From Candidatus Devosia phytovorans (GTDB taxonomy: Bacteria; Pseudomonadota; Alphaproteobacteria; Rhizobiales; Devosiaceae), in assembly GCA_029202405.1 (NCBI GenBank), contig CP119312.1:3229001-3293000 (forward strand): a stretch of 64,000 nucleotides of DNA, read 5' to 3'. Made by a program: the position numbers and the translations under genes. The notes below the pieces were generated by a model. The model was given only the letters and a program-made list of their open reading frames with translations, was not told the DNA's origin and ran no database searches. Shown piece by piece: positions 54,901 through 62,246 of the stretch. Numbering within the stretch: position 1 is the first letter of the stretch; every line of letters begins with the position of its first letter.

Positions 54901-55308
54901 GTTGAAATAGAAATAGCTGCCCATGCCGCTGGCGGCAAAAACGCCGACGGGGCCCTGCTGGCGGCTGGGCATGCGGGCGGCATCCTCGAGCGCCTCCCAG
55001 GCGCATTCGAGGAAGTGGCGATGCTGGGGGTCCATGACCGCGGCTTCCTTGGGGCTGAGGCCAAAGAAGTCGGCGTCGAAAAATTCCATCTCCTGCAGGT
55101 CGGAGGTGCGCGGCACGTAATTGGCTTCGTGGATCGGATCGCCGGCCCGCTCGGCTTCGGCCAGTTCCTCGGGCGTCAGCTGGCGGATGGATTCCACACC
55201 ACCCAACAGGTTGGCCCAGAAGTCCGAGACCGTGTTTGCTCCGGGAACGCGCAGCGCCATGCCGACGATGGCGATGTCACTCGCGGAAATCTCTGAAGCG
55301 TCCAACAT
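48928..55308 (-). CDS. Single-module type I polyketide synthase, KS-AT-KR-DH-ACP-TE
   Basis: About 2126 residues. Ketosynthase (about 10-435): Cys183 in VNVQTACSSSLVAVH, His319 (HGTGT) and His359 (NIGHLD). Acyltransferase (about 530-870): Ser629 in GHSMGENSA. Ketoreductase (about 1155-1370): TGGLGDLALTFA, Tyr/Asn in DYVAANAF. Dehydratase (about 1400-1660): HRLASGEALMPGTGY, with one residue more than the usual HxxxGxxxxP, and THPGLLD. Carrier: Ser1787 in DIGGHSLVAV. Thioesterase (about 1850-2126): Ser1932 in AGFSGGGLV, and PGDHDSM near the end. All active sites look intact. No enoyl reductase. In this setting the acid may be attached to the polysaccharide or its lipid. ATG 55308 follows GAGGG; operon with two GT2 genes is likely. 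Confidence 0.93.
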   Translation of the reverse strand: MLDASEISASDIAIVGMALRVPGANTVSDFWANLLGGVESIRQLTPEELAEAERAGDPIHEANYVPRTSDLQEMEFFDADFFGLSPKEAAVMDPQHRHFLECAWEALEDAARMPSRQQGPVGVFAASGMGSYFYFNVCSDRELVDQTGMFLLRHTGNDKDFLSTRVSFSLDLRGPSVNVQTACSSSLVAVHYAAQSLMNGECDMALAGGVTIEQPHRRGYSFQEGEILSPDGHCRAFDHRAAGTVFGSGVGVVALRRLSDAIADGDTIHAVIKASAINNDGASKAGYLAPSVTGQAEAIIEAQGLGGIEPDSIGYVECHGTGTYLGDPIEIQALTEAFRLGTQRRNFCRVGSVKSNIGHLDTAAGVVSLIKAALTVKHGKIPPTLGFEKPNPAIDFTNSPFVVNDKLTDWAATAAPRRAGINSLGVGGTNAHVVIEQPPKVASATAGGDSEPTLLLLSAKSRKALDAAQVRLGEFIRDNADTPLADIAHTLLHGREAFEHRAALAVRDHADASNALLTPELKRVSAHTALDNASGAVFLFPGGGAQHHGMARNLYRNDKAFQRLVDEGIAYLPVPAAAELRTAWLEADEPAARLLRPSIQLPAILIIEVALGRLFMARGITPKALVGHSMGENSAACLAGVFTFKDAVNLVRLRGELFESLPKGGMLSVPVGEAQLRDLLPAELDMASVNAPGLCVVSGPDEALDGFTERLKAQGIDASRITIDVAAHSQMLEPILAPFRAFLASIRLSPPNIRIISNVTGQTLSAADATSPDYWTRHLRSTVRFEQCLAELSGDASLIYIETGPSRALSSLAKAQGNIDANRVINALPHPDEKVDDQIYCLTAIGRVWATGLSVPAEKLVSAGRRIHLPSYPFQHRKFFIERQQPSAEGEAPLLRLDDMAAWGYRPAWRRSVPDIVAGGTAEKHTFLVFLNDADTGQRLAQRLRDQGHRVVTIAAGDGFARRDADTYVVCPEHGRAGYDALAAGLAADQVNPDRVAYLPLLTHTASFRPGSSFFNRIQENGFQGLMHLMQALSEANIAPKLHITAITNGAQQVDGEGLAHPEKATLEGPALVIPREFEGTTLRLIDVELETRAAANRGSKSKASTVTADDLLETLVDELSADAGSEVVAWRKARRWSRTHVALPLTEPQDRTALFRDNGTYLLTGGLGDLALTFASQLVTTKKARIALLARTALPTREQWPVLTRVLPITDRRRTAISAIEAMEQAGGEVLALQGDVTNPLDVKNALDQITAKWGSLTGVLHTAGMVDDAPLLAKTVESAELVLAPKVVGTMVLAEALADQPIETLVLFSSTSSDSAPAGQVDYVAANAFLNAFAESQASRTDRKTVAVHWGIWTQVGMAARSIVESDEATRTLQPAKGPFFQRWIEDGDGTVWLEADIAARTNWLFNEHRLASGEALMPGTGYVELISQAMREADLPAMAITDLEFRSPMFAPEGQLLSVRLGFGYAHGAYSVTVASSTGDGVIVNALAHLTPAQPVLATLDVATIQARTTLRTAAAQPGEALKSAQEDHLRFGPRWKVLRTQQSGANEAFARLALADSFKPDLAAGYQTHPGLLDIATGFAMDIVPGYTGSNTLWAPASYGRITQLQPLPAEIVSWVRLADSTAYGEGFAGFDIVLATPEGAVLLVVEKLLLRRIEASQGLVRMPAPKRHQTVSGNAQRQLAKQVRQGILPHEALDVLERALATGATQPVVSSMDLPGLIRRADLMASGPRKSGLDFGRSTDLDSSFVAPSTTTELRLASFWRELLGIEQIGIDDNFFDIGGHSLVAVRLFRSIRKEFGVDLPISTLFEAPTIALLCKLLPVAANDELDVKPAADAQLAVALTHRVAMHIPADASATPLFICAGMFGNVLNLRQLARQVGTQRPVYGLQARGIYGDTPPHETFEEAAASCIVEMRAIHPEGPYLLAGFSGGGLVAYEMAQQLKAAGEEVSQLIMLDTPLPTQPDLSKFDRVTMKLQDLRRDGTGFFTRWIADRIAWQQEKLQKQEGLAVAGGTDRLNNEAVEAAFRRALIRYQVRPYAGSVALFRPQPEIEYHLSNGRKLMAGRNFFFEDNGWTPLVDTLSVVVVPGDHDSMVLDPSVRVLSNHIRRLLAAADTGVDKRKAAE

Positions 55309-55470
55309 GCAGATTGCCCTCATTCCCGGCGGCGGGTTTTGAACCCACCGCAGCCCATGAAACAATCCTAGCGCAATCAATACTAGTGATAAACGCCCTC
55401 TCAGCAATCGTTACCAGATTGGTTACTTTGCTGAACCTGATGTGTTTTGAGCAAAGGCGAGACACGCAAG

Positions 55471-55485
55471 ATGTATGGCATACAT
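55471..55485. promoter_or_regulatory. Palindrome upstream of the polyketide synthase gene
   Basis: ATGTATG-G-CATACAT, perfect 7+7 with one central base, in the 204-base gap between a GT2 gene and the synthase. The core GTATGGCATAC resembles sites of GntR-type regulators and shares GTATGG with the repeats at 37411-37436. A regulator-binding site is plausible. Confidence 0.45.
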
Positions 55486-55512
55486 ACATCGACATTGGCG
55501 CGGCAACAGATG

Positions 55513-56484
55513 CTATTTGTATTCGATCAGGGTGGATCGGCCCTGCCGCAGGCGGGTCAGATGATATTTGATTACGCCCTGTGCCTCGGGGAACTTGCCG
55601 ATCGTCGAATAGAGCGCAGCACGCCAGGATGAGGGCGACAATCCGGACCGCCCGGCCTGGCGCAGGATATTGGCTGGATAGGCCAGCAACAACAGGAGCG
55701 ACCATGGTGTGATCAAGGTCCCGAGGAGCGCGATCGGTGCAATGGCCGACCAGGCCAGCGCTCGGATCACATTGCGCTGCCAGATCCGCTTGGGGGACCC
55801 GCGGTGAAGGAAGGCCACTTCGGCAAAGGCGTGGCCGGCCCGCAGGGCGCGGCGCCACCATTGCCGGAACTGCAGGATATTGGCGTCATGCAGTGTCATC
55901 TCGGCATCGAGGCGCCAGATGTTCCAGCCGCGCTCGCGCAGACGCAGGCAAAGCTCGGGCTCCTCACCGGCAATCAGGCTGTCGCGAAAACCACCCACAG
56001 CGGAAAAGCACTCGGTCCGGATCAGAAAGTCCCCGCCACTCTCGACGATATCGCCCTTGGGCCCATTCCACTCCGCGTCGCACATGGCATTGTAGACGGA
56101 GTGTTCGGGATGGCGTTCTCGGCGCCGGCCGCAGACCAGGGCAATTTCGGGCCGCCCATCGAGAAACACACTCGCCGTCTCGATCCAGCGTGGATCGAGG
56201 GTACAGTCGCCATCGACGAACTGGACATGGTGCAGGTCGGGATGGCTCTTCAACAGGGCGGCATAGCCGGCATTGCGGGCCCGGGCGGCGGTAAAAGGCA
56301 GCGCCTGGTCGAGGTCGATGACAGCGACACCAGCCATTTCGGCCTTGATCTGGCTGCCGTCGGAGGAGCCGGAGTCGACATAGACCGTCCGCGCCGACAG
56401 CTCGCCGAGCGAGGCGAGGCAATCGACCAGCCGCTGGCCCTCATTGCGGCCGATGACCACGACACCGACGCTGTCGCTGCTCAT
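55513..56484 (-). CDS. Family 2 glycosyltransferase with C-terminal membrane segment
   Basis: 323 residues. GT-A fold: VGVVVIGRNEGQRLVDCLASL, VDSGSSDGS, the DGDC variant of DxD (FVDGDCTLDP), and the acceptor-side GEEPELCLRLRERGW (ED/EE motif). After residue 225 come hydrophobic helices (ALAWSAIAPIALLGTLITPWSLLLLLAYPANIL), so it is probably membrane-anchored. It would add one sugar to the growing lipid-linked unit. Its start overlaps the stop of the other GT2 gene (ATGA). Confidence 0.9.
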   Translation of the reverse strand: MSSDSVGVVVIGRNEGQRLVDCLASLGELSARTVYVDSGSSDGSQIKAEMAGVAVIDLDQALPFTAARARNAGYAALLKSHPDLHHVQFVDGDCTLDPRWIETASVFLDGRPEIALVCGRRRERHPEHSVYNAMCDAEWNGPKGDIVESGGDFLIRTECFSAVGGFRDSLIAGEEPELCLRLRERGWNIWRLDAEMTLHDANILQFRQWWRRALRAGHAFAEVAFLHRGSPKRIWQRNVIRALAWSAIAPIALLGTLITPWSLLLLLAYPANILRQAGRSGLSPSSWRAALYSTIGKFPEAQGVIKYHLTRLRQGRSTLIEYK

Positions 56485-57443
56485 TTGCTCGCCCAGGGCG
56501 ACAGGCTGGCGAGGAAATCGCGCACGAGGAACGGCGGGTCATTGTTGGGCCGGCGCTGCAGCAGCTGACGCAGGTGCCAGATGGATTGACCGGCCATCCA
56601 GGCGAGATCAATGGCAAACTTGCCGATGCGCGAATGATGCTTTTCGAAATAGCGATTGCGCGAGTTGAACCAGTAGGCGGGCCGGCGATTGAGGCGCCGC
56701 GGCTCCCTGGAGCTGACGCCGGTCGATTGCCCGCACAAATGGACGACGTGACTCTGCGGCACCGTCCAGCACTGCCAGCCGGCATCGGCGGCGCGACGGC
56801 AGAAATCCAGTTCCTCGTAATAGAGGAAATAGCCGTCATCCAGTTCGCCGATCTGATCGAGAACCTCGCGACGGACCAGCATGGAGGCGCCGGAGACCCA
56901 GTCGGCGCGACTGGGTGACGCGCCGATCGGCAGCACCACGCGCCAGCGGTCGAGCAGGCGCGAAACGGGACCTAACCGCGCCTCGCCTTCGAACTCACCC
57001 AGGGCCGAGGGGAAACGGAACGAGCAGGCCTGGGGTGTGCCATCTGGGTCTTCGAGCAGGCTGCCGACGATGCCCGCATCAGCGTGCCGGGCGAGGAATT
57101 GCACCAGGTGGCCGATGGCGCCGGGTCGAACCAGAGTGTCCGGATTGAGCAACAGATAGGCACGCGCCTTGTCCCAGCGGGTGTCGGCGGCGTGGATGGC
57201 CTGGTTGTTGCCATAGGCAAAACCGCCATTGATGGGCAGGTCGATGCAGGCGATGCGATCGGTCCAGCCATTGTCCGCGATCGCCGACCGGATCAGTTCT
57301 CCCGAACCATCGCCGGATACGCCATCGACCACCATGACGCGCGTCGAGGCTGGCAGGAAAGGATCGGCAATGATCGAGGCCAGGCAATCAATCGTCAGGT
57401 GGGCAGTTCTGTAGTTCACGATGGCGATCGTCAATTCATGCAT
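56481..57443 (-). CDS. Family 2 glycosyltransferase (rhamnosyltransferase-like)
   Basis: 320 residues. N-terminal LTIAIVNYRTAHLTIDCLASI, VVDGVSGDGS, NGGFAYGNNQAI and LLLNPDTLVRPGAIGHL (NPD as DxD), then GASMLVRREVLDQIGELDDGYFLYYEELDFCRRAADAGW. This is the pattern of WbbL-type rhamnosyl and related transferases. A cytoplasmic enzyme acting on a lipid-linked acceptor is expected. It is the first gene of the leftward unit that runs on to the polyketide synthase. Confidence 0.9.
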   Translation of the reverse strand: MHELTIAIVNYRTAHLTIDCLASIIADPFLPASTRVMVVDGVSGDGSGELIRSAIADNGWTDRIACIDLPINGGFAYGNNQAIHAADTRWDKARAYLLLNPDTLVRPGAIGHLVQFLARHADAGIVGSLLEDPDGTPQACSFRFPSALGEFEGEARLGPVSRLLDRWRVVLPIGASPSRADWVSGASMLVRREVLDQIGELDDGYFLYYEELDFCRRAADAGWQCWTVPQSHVVHLCGQSTGVSSREPRRLNRRPAYWFNSRNRYFEKHHSRIGKFAIDLAWMAGQSIWHLRQLLQRRPNNDPPFLVRDFLASLSPWASK

Positions 57444-57576
57444 TGTCGCCCCACAACAGATAAGAACCAATCTCACCATGAACACTAACAGATCGCAGCT
57501 CTGCAATAACGCGCTTTGTGAATCTCGGTAAATTCTGAAACACTGACCCCGACAGACAGTACTTCGGGGAGATGGC

Positions 57577-58521
57577 GTGCTGCGTAGGATCGCCTTGACT
57601 GCAATGATCGGGGGGCTGGCTGGCGTGCTGCTCGGCTGCCGCAAGACGCCGCGCGCCGTGTTGACCGAGGCGGAAGCGCGCGATCTCTATGCGACGCCGC
57701 TGACAGCGCCAACCGGACCACAGACCGTCTTTCATCTTGGCCATAGCCTGGTGGGACGGGACATGCCGGTCATGCTCGCGCAATTGGCGGGTGAGGGACA
57801 TGCCTCGCATTTCCAGATCGGCTGGGGCACATCGCTCAAGGGGCATTGGGACGACGAGGTCAATGGTCTCGTCGAGGAGAATGATCATCCTGCGGCCCGC
57901 GGCGCGCCCGGTGCTGTGGACGGCGGGGGCTATGACGCGGTTGTCTTCACCGAAATGGTCGAGATCCGCGATGCGATCCGCTACCACGACAGCGCCGACT
58001 ATCTGCATCGCTGGGCCAGACGGGCCCGCGCCGCCAATCCCAGCGTGCGGCTGTATTTCTATGAAAGCTGGCCAACCATCGATGACGAGGAAGGCTGGCT
58101 CGTCCGTGTCGAGAAAGACCTGGCCCGGCACTGGGAAGCCGAGATCCTGCTTCCGGCAGTGCGCGCCGGCGGAGAGCCTATCTATCTCATTCCCGGCGGG
58201 CAGGCCCTTGCCGCGACGGTCAAGGCGGTTATGGCGGCCGGTGGCATCGACGGCGTATCCCGGCTCGAGGATTTCTTCGCAATAGCGGCGGACGGATCGC
58301 AAGACACAATCCACCTCAGCGACCTGGGCAATTACGTCATCGCAGTTACTCACTACGCTGTACTTTACCAGACCGACCCGACCGGCCTTCCACATGCGCT
58401 GATGAAGGCAGACAACAGTCCCGCGACACCTCCCGGACCACAGCTTGCCGAACTTATCCAGCGGACTGTTTGGGATACTGTTGTCGGTTACGAAAAGACC
58501 GGTATCCACAGGCTTGTGTAA
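57577..58521 (+). CDS. SGNH-hydrolase-like lipoprotein
   Basis: 314 residues. The N-terminus has a lipobox (LAGVLLGC, Cys at about 21), so it is a lipoprotein. TVFHLGHSLVGRDMP resembles the block I GxSL motif (Ser near residue 55), and QDTIHLSDLGNYV near residue 248 resembles the block V DxxH motif. A periplasmic esterase that removes acetyl or acyl groups from the polysaccharide is plausible; blocks II and III are not clear. GTG start with GGGGAG 6 bases upstream. Divergent from the GT2 genes, and just before the export genes. Confidence 0.75.
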   Translation: MLRRIALTAMIGGLAGVLLGCRKTPRAVLTEAEARDLYATPLTAPTGPQTVFHLGHSLVGRDMPVMLAQLAGEGHASHFQIGWGTSLKGHWDDEVNGLVEENDHPAARGAPGAVDGGGYDAVVFTEMVEIRDAIRYHDSADYLHRWARRARAANPSVRLYFYESWPTIDDEEGWLVRVEKDLARHWEAEILLPAVRAGGEPIYLIPGGQALAATVKAVMAAGGIDGVSRLEDFFAIAADGSQDTIHLSDLGNYVIAVTHYAVLYQTDPTGLPHALMKADNSPATPPGPQLAELIQRTVWDTVVGYEKTGIHRLV

Positions 58522-58561
58522 CAGCAAGGCTACACACACGACTTGAATCCGATCACATTTA

Positions 58562-58584
58562 CCATTGATCTGGACAGTCAATGG
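58562..58584. promoter_or_regulatory. Inverted repeat upstream of the export operon
   Basis: CCATTGA-N9-TCAATGG, perfect 7+7, 65 bases before the start of the OPX gene. A candidate operator for control of the export genes. Confidence 0.35.
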
Positions 58585-58648
58585 ACAACGCTCCGGCAGC
58601 GGAATAGTGAATTAACATCGGGAGAGCGAGAGCAGGGCAAAAAGAAAA

Positions 58649-59893
58649 ATGCACGCAACTAAGTTGTTTTCTCTGCTGTGCTTTCTTTTTTGCGCGCAGC
58701 CAGTTTTTGCCCAGTCGACCTACCGACTCCAGCCCGGAGACGCCGTCGAAATCTGGGTTGCGCAGTCGGCCGACTTGACGCGGAACGTTACGCTCGCCCC
58801 TGACGGATGGATTTCCATGCCGCTTGCCGGTGCGATGCAGGCACAGGGCATGACGATCGAGGCGCTGCAGGGCGCGCTGATCGACCGGCTGCAGCCGTTT
58901 TTCAAGGAAGACGTGGGGCTCAACGTATCGCTGGTGCCCAGCGAACAGAACCAGCCCAGCATCTTCATTGCTGGCGATGTCGAAGCCCCCGGCCAATATC
59001 CATTCCGCCCCGGCATGACTGTGCTGCATGCGGTCAGTGTTGCCGGCGGGCTCTACCGCACCGCGCTCGAAGCCTCCGACCGCGACCGGTCGATGGAAGT
59101 CCAGGGGCTGATCGCCAATGGGCAGAAGCGCATGGACGAGCTCAACATCATCATTGCCCGGCTCAATGCGCAGATAGCCGGCCAGGACGAATTCACCGTG
59201 CCTGCCGAAGTGAGCGCGGCTGGGGCCGCTGGCTTTGCCGGTCGCGAACAATCGCTGATGACGATGCAGGACAACAATATCCGCGACCAGCAGGCTGCAT
59301 CCGCCAGGCTGACGACGATCAACCAGGAGTCGATCGCGGCGATCGACGACCAGATCAAGGGCATCACCGAGCGTATCGCCCTGTCACAGGAACGCCTGTC
59401 AGCGACCAGCACCCTGGCGGAGCGCGGCGTGGTGCAAGCGAGCCAGGTGCGCGAAATCGAGGTCAATATCGTCGATATGCAAACCTCCATCAGCCAGTTG
59501 CGGACCAGCATTGCGACACAGCAGGCCGCGATCATGACCGAGCAAAGCCGGGTCGCCACGCTGGTCCAGCAGTATCATGTTGGGCTCGTCACAGACCTGA
59601 GCGCCGCCGAGCGGGAGCGCGAGGCCTTGACCGAAGATCTGGCGAATTATCTGCAGACGCTGTCACTCTATGAGCCATCAGCCGAGAGCCCGACCGTCCT
59701 GCGCTACGAAATCATTCGTACCAGCGACAGCGGCGAACTTGATGTCGACGCCACCGAGCGCAGCACGATCCTTGCCGGTGACCTGATCCGCGTCACCATG
59801 AGCACGCTCGACGCGGAGCCCGGCACATCGGCTGCGACACCTGTCCCGGACAACACGACCTCGCTGCCGACGGCAGTGAGCGAACCCAGCTAG
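58649..59893 (+). CDS. Polysaccharide export outer-membrane protein (OPX/ExoF-like)
   Basis: 414 residues. A Sec signal peptide (LFSLLCFLFCAQPVFAQ) without lipobox, a polysaccharide-export domain (STYRLQPGDAVEIWVAQSADLTRNVTLAPDGWISMPLAG), one SLBB domain (SIFIAGDVEAPGQYPFRPGMTVLHAVSVAGGL), a long coiled coil (about 155-345) and a C-terminal beta segment (YEIIRTSDSGELDVDATERSTILAGDLIRVTM). The coiled-coil insert resembles ExoF-type proteins of rhizobia rather than the shorter Wza. It would form the periplasmic/outer-membrane export channel. First of four genes read in the same direction. Confidence 0.9.
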   Translation: MHATKLFSLLCFLFCAQPVFAQSTYRLQPGDAVEIWVAQSADLTRNVTLAPDGWISMPLAGAMQAQGMTIEALQGALIDRLQPFFKEDVGLNVSLVPSEQNQPSIFIAGDVEAPGQYPFRPGMTVLHAVSVAGGLYRTALEASDRDRSMEVQGLIANGQKRMDELNIIIARLNAQIAGQDEFTVPAEVSAAGAAGFAGREQSLMTMQDNNIRDQQAASARLTTINQESIAAIDDQIKGITERIALSQERLSATSTLAERGVVQASQVREIEVNIVDMQTSISQLRTSIATQQAAIMTEQSRVATLVQQYHVGLVTDLSAAEREREALTEDLANYLQTLSLYEPSAESPTVLRYEIIRTSDSGELDVDATERSTILAGDLIRVTMSTLDAEPGTSAATPVPDNTTSLPTAVSEPS

Positions 59894-59906
59894 CAAGGCC
59901 CAGACC

Positions 59907-61448
59907 ATGGAGAATGAACTCTTTCTCGTGCGCTACTACTGGAGCCTGCTGCGGCGCCACCCGTTCCGCTGGCTGCTGCCCATGCTGGTGGTGGCGGGCA
60001 TCGGCGGCTATGTCGTGATGCAGGAGCCACGGGTTTACCTGTCGACCGCGCGCGTGGCTGCACAGTCGCCGGAGACCTCGGGCACGCTGGTCCAGTCGAC
60101 CGTGACCAACGAGCGCCTGCAGTTTTTCGAGCAGCGCATCTTTGCGCGCGACAATCTGGTGGCGCTGGCGAACACGCTCGAGCTGTTTCCGCAGATGCGC
60201 GCCAGCATGACCAATGGCCAGATTGCCGATACCGTTCGCCGGCTGATCACGCTGCAGGTCATGCCGACCAATCCCAATGATCCGTCATCGAACTCGGCGG
60301 TCTTGACCATCGGTTTCATGGCCGACACGCCCGAAATGGCCGCCGCTGGTGCCGGCGAGATCGTCAAGATGCTCATCCTCGATAATCGCACGGCGCGTCT
60401 CACCGAAGCGACCGACCTGCGGACCTTCCTTGAACAGGAAGTCATCAACCGGCGCGACCAGACGGTGCAGCTTGACGCAGAGTGGAATGCGTTCATCGCC
60501 ACCAACGAGGCGCTGCTGCCCAGCCGGTTGTCGATCTATTCGACGGAAATGCAGGAACTGCAGGGCGAGATGCAGACCATCCAGACGGCCAGCACGACCC
60601 TGGCTGCGGACACCCGTGTTCTCGAAACCCAGCTCTCGGTCGCCAATCGACCGATTGCTGGCACCGAAACACAGCTCGCTGCACTGCGTCAGGAACTGGC
60701 AACCAAGCAGATAACCTATTCGGATACGCATCCCGAGATCATCTCGCTGCGTTCGCGCATTGCCGCGCTCGAAAACAGCACCGATGGTTTGGGCGAGACC
60801 CCCGCCGATGCGACAGAGCCGGTCGTCACTGCCGTCACCGCCGAAGGCGCCATGCTGGCCGAACGCATCGCTTCGGCGCGGCAACAGGAAGCCGACTATG
60901 CGACGCGGCGCGCCGAAATCGAGGAACGGCTCAGCTGGTTGCGCGGCAGGATTGCGCAGATGCCAGGCGTCGAGGCCGATATGTTGACGCTGCAGCGTCG
61001 CCACGAAGCCGCCGAGGAAAATCTCGCTGACATGCAGAACCGCCTCGACACGGCGCGGATCGGCGAGCGGCTCGAGACAACCCAGACGCAATCGCAGATC
61101 TCGATCATCGACCAGCCCGATGTTCCGACCAATCCCACCAGCAGCACCCGCACGCGCAACATGGCCATGGTGGCGGCGCTGTCCCTGTTTGCCGGCTTCG
61201 GCATCCTGATCCTGCTCGACCTGCTCGACCGGACGATCAAGAGCAAGCGCGACCTGAGGGACATCCTCGAGGGTGGCACGCTGGCAGTTATCCCCAGCTG
61301 GAAACCGAACAAGGGCAAAACTCCCCGGGCGCGGCTCGCCTCGCTTGCAGGGCTCTTGGCCTTGGGCGCATTGTCGGGATCAACCAGTATCGACACGCCG
61401 CATGAACAGTCGGCGGAACGGACGCAGGACGCGGCCAGGCACAGCTGA
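59907..61448 (+). CDS. Polysaccharide chain-length determinant (Wzz/GumC-like)
   Basis: 513 residues. An N-terminal membrane helix (RWLLPMLVVAGIGGYVVM), periplasmic Wzz domain, long coiled coils (about 170-390), the GNVR-like region (GVEADMLTLQRRHEAAEENLADMQNRLDTA) and the Pro-rich DQPDVPTNPTSSTRTRN before the second helix (MAMVAALSLFAGFGILILLDLLD). It sets polymer length and couples to the cytoplasmic ATPase. The short C-terminal tail has no kinase domain; the ATPase-like part is the next gene. Starts 13 bases after the OPX stop. Confidence 0.92.
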   Translation: MENELFLVRYYWSLLRRHPFRWLLPMLVVAGIGGYVVMQEPRVYLSTARVAAQSPETSGTLVQSTVTNERLQFFEQRIFARDNLVALANTLELFPQMRASMTNGQIADTVRRLITLQVMPTNPNDPSSNSAVLTIGFMADTPEMAAAGAGEIVKMLILDNRTARLTEATDLRTFLEQEVINRRDQTVQLDAEWNAFIATNEALLPSRLSIYSTEMQELQGEMQTIQTASTTLAADTRVLETQLSVANRPIAGTETQLAALRQELATKQITYSDTHPEIISLRSRIAALENSTDGLGETPADATEPVVTAVTAEGAMLAERIASARQQEADYATRRAEIEERLSWLRGRIAQMPGVEADMLTLQRRHEAAEENLADMQNRLDTARIGERLETTQTQSQISIIDQPDVPTNPTSSTRTRNMAMVAALSLFAGFGILILLDLLDRTIKSKRDLRDILEGGTLAVIPSWKPNKGKTPRARLASLAGLLALGALSGSTSIDTPHEQSAERTQDAARHS

Positions 61449-61461
61449 GCAGGAGATACAC

Positions 61462-62226
61462 ATGGAAAGCTTCATCAATGCTCTCGCGCGTGCCCAGGAC
61501 CCAAGTTGGTCCCAGGTCCAAACGCTGCCAACCACGGATATTCCGCAGCTCAAGATCAGCGAGCGGGTGCTGGCATTGTCACCAGACAAGCTCAAGGCCA
61601 ATCGCATCGTCAGTTTTGACGGCAGCGACGGCATTACCCGGACCTTCGACGTCTTGCGCAACACTTGCACGCGTGACCTGTCGCCACGCGTGGTCGATCG
61701 GCCGATCCTGGGCGTCACCTCGCCGAGCATTGGCTGTGGCGCCTCGACCACGGCGATAAACCTCGCCTTCTCGCTGGCGCGCCAGCAGAAGGGCGCGGTG
61801 ATGCTGGCCGATCTGACGCCGGCGGGCCAGGGCTGGTGGCGCCAGCTTGGCATTGACCAGATGGATCTGTCACCAAGCGCCCTGCGCGATACGGTGATGA
61901 CCCTCGAGGTTGGCGACACCTCCTTGCGTGTGGCGAGCCTGCGGCCAGTGGTCGACGGCAAGTCGGGTGACGAGTTGAAGCTGGCCTTGCGCAATTGGGC
62001 CGCCGGTGCTCGTCGCGACCTGGGCCCGGTCACCATCGTGCTGGACCTGCCGCCACTGCTCACTGACGATCGCGTCGGTTCTTTCATTTCCGAACTCGAC
62101 CTGGCTCTTCTCGTGCTGGCCACTGGCAAGTCGACCAAGGCGGAGCTTGAGACCTGCAAGAGCTATCTGCACGACGCGGCAAGCGTTCAGCTGGTGCTCA
62201 ACAAGGCACGGGATTATGACCTCTAG
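61462..62226 (+). CDS. CpsD/CapB-like ATPase (BY-kinase fold) with a degenerate Walker A
   Basis: 254 residues. In EPS operons a BY-kinase normally follows the Wzz-like gene and cycles between autophosphorylated and free forms. The fold is recognisable: FDVLRNTC, ILGVTSPSIGCGASTTAINLAFSLA, VMLADLTPAGQGWW (Walker A' position), VTIVLDLPPLLTDDRVG (Walker B) and ALLVLATGKSTKAE. The Walker A lysine is replaced by Ala (GCGAST in place of GxGKST, about residue 94), and no Tyr-rich tail exists. ATP hydrolysis and kinase activity are therefore doubtful; it may be a structural pseudokinase. Confidence 0.82.
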   Translation: MESFINALARAQDPSWSQVQTLPTTDIPQLKISERVLALSPDKLKANRIVSFDGSDGITRTFDVLRNTCTRDLSPRVVDRPILGVTSPSIGCGASTTAINLAFSLARQQKGAVMLADLTPAGQGWWRQLGIDQMDLSPSALRDTVMTLEVGDTSLRVASLRPVVDGKSGDELKLALRNWAAGARRDLGPVTIVLDLPPLLTDDRVGSFISELDLALLVLATGKSTKAELETCKSYLHDAASVQLVLNKARDYDL

Positions 62227-62246
62227 CCGCGTATTGGCGTTGTACC

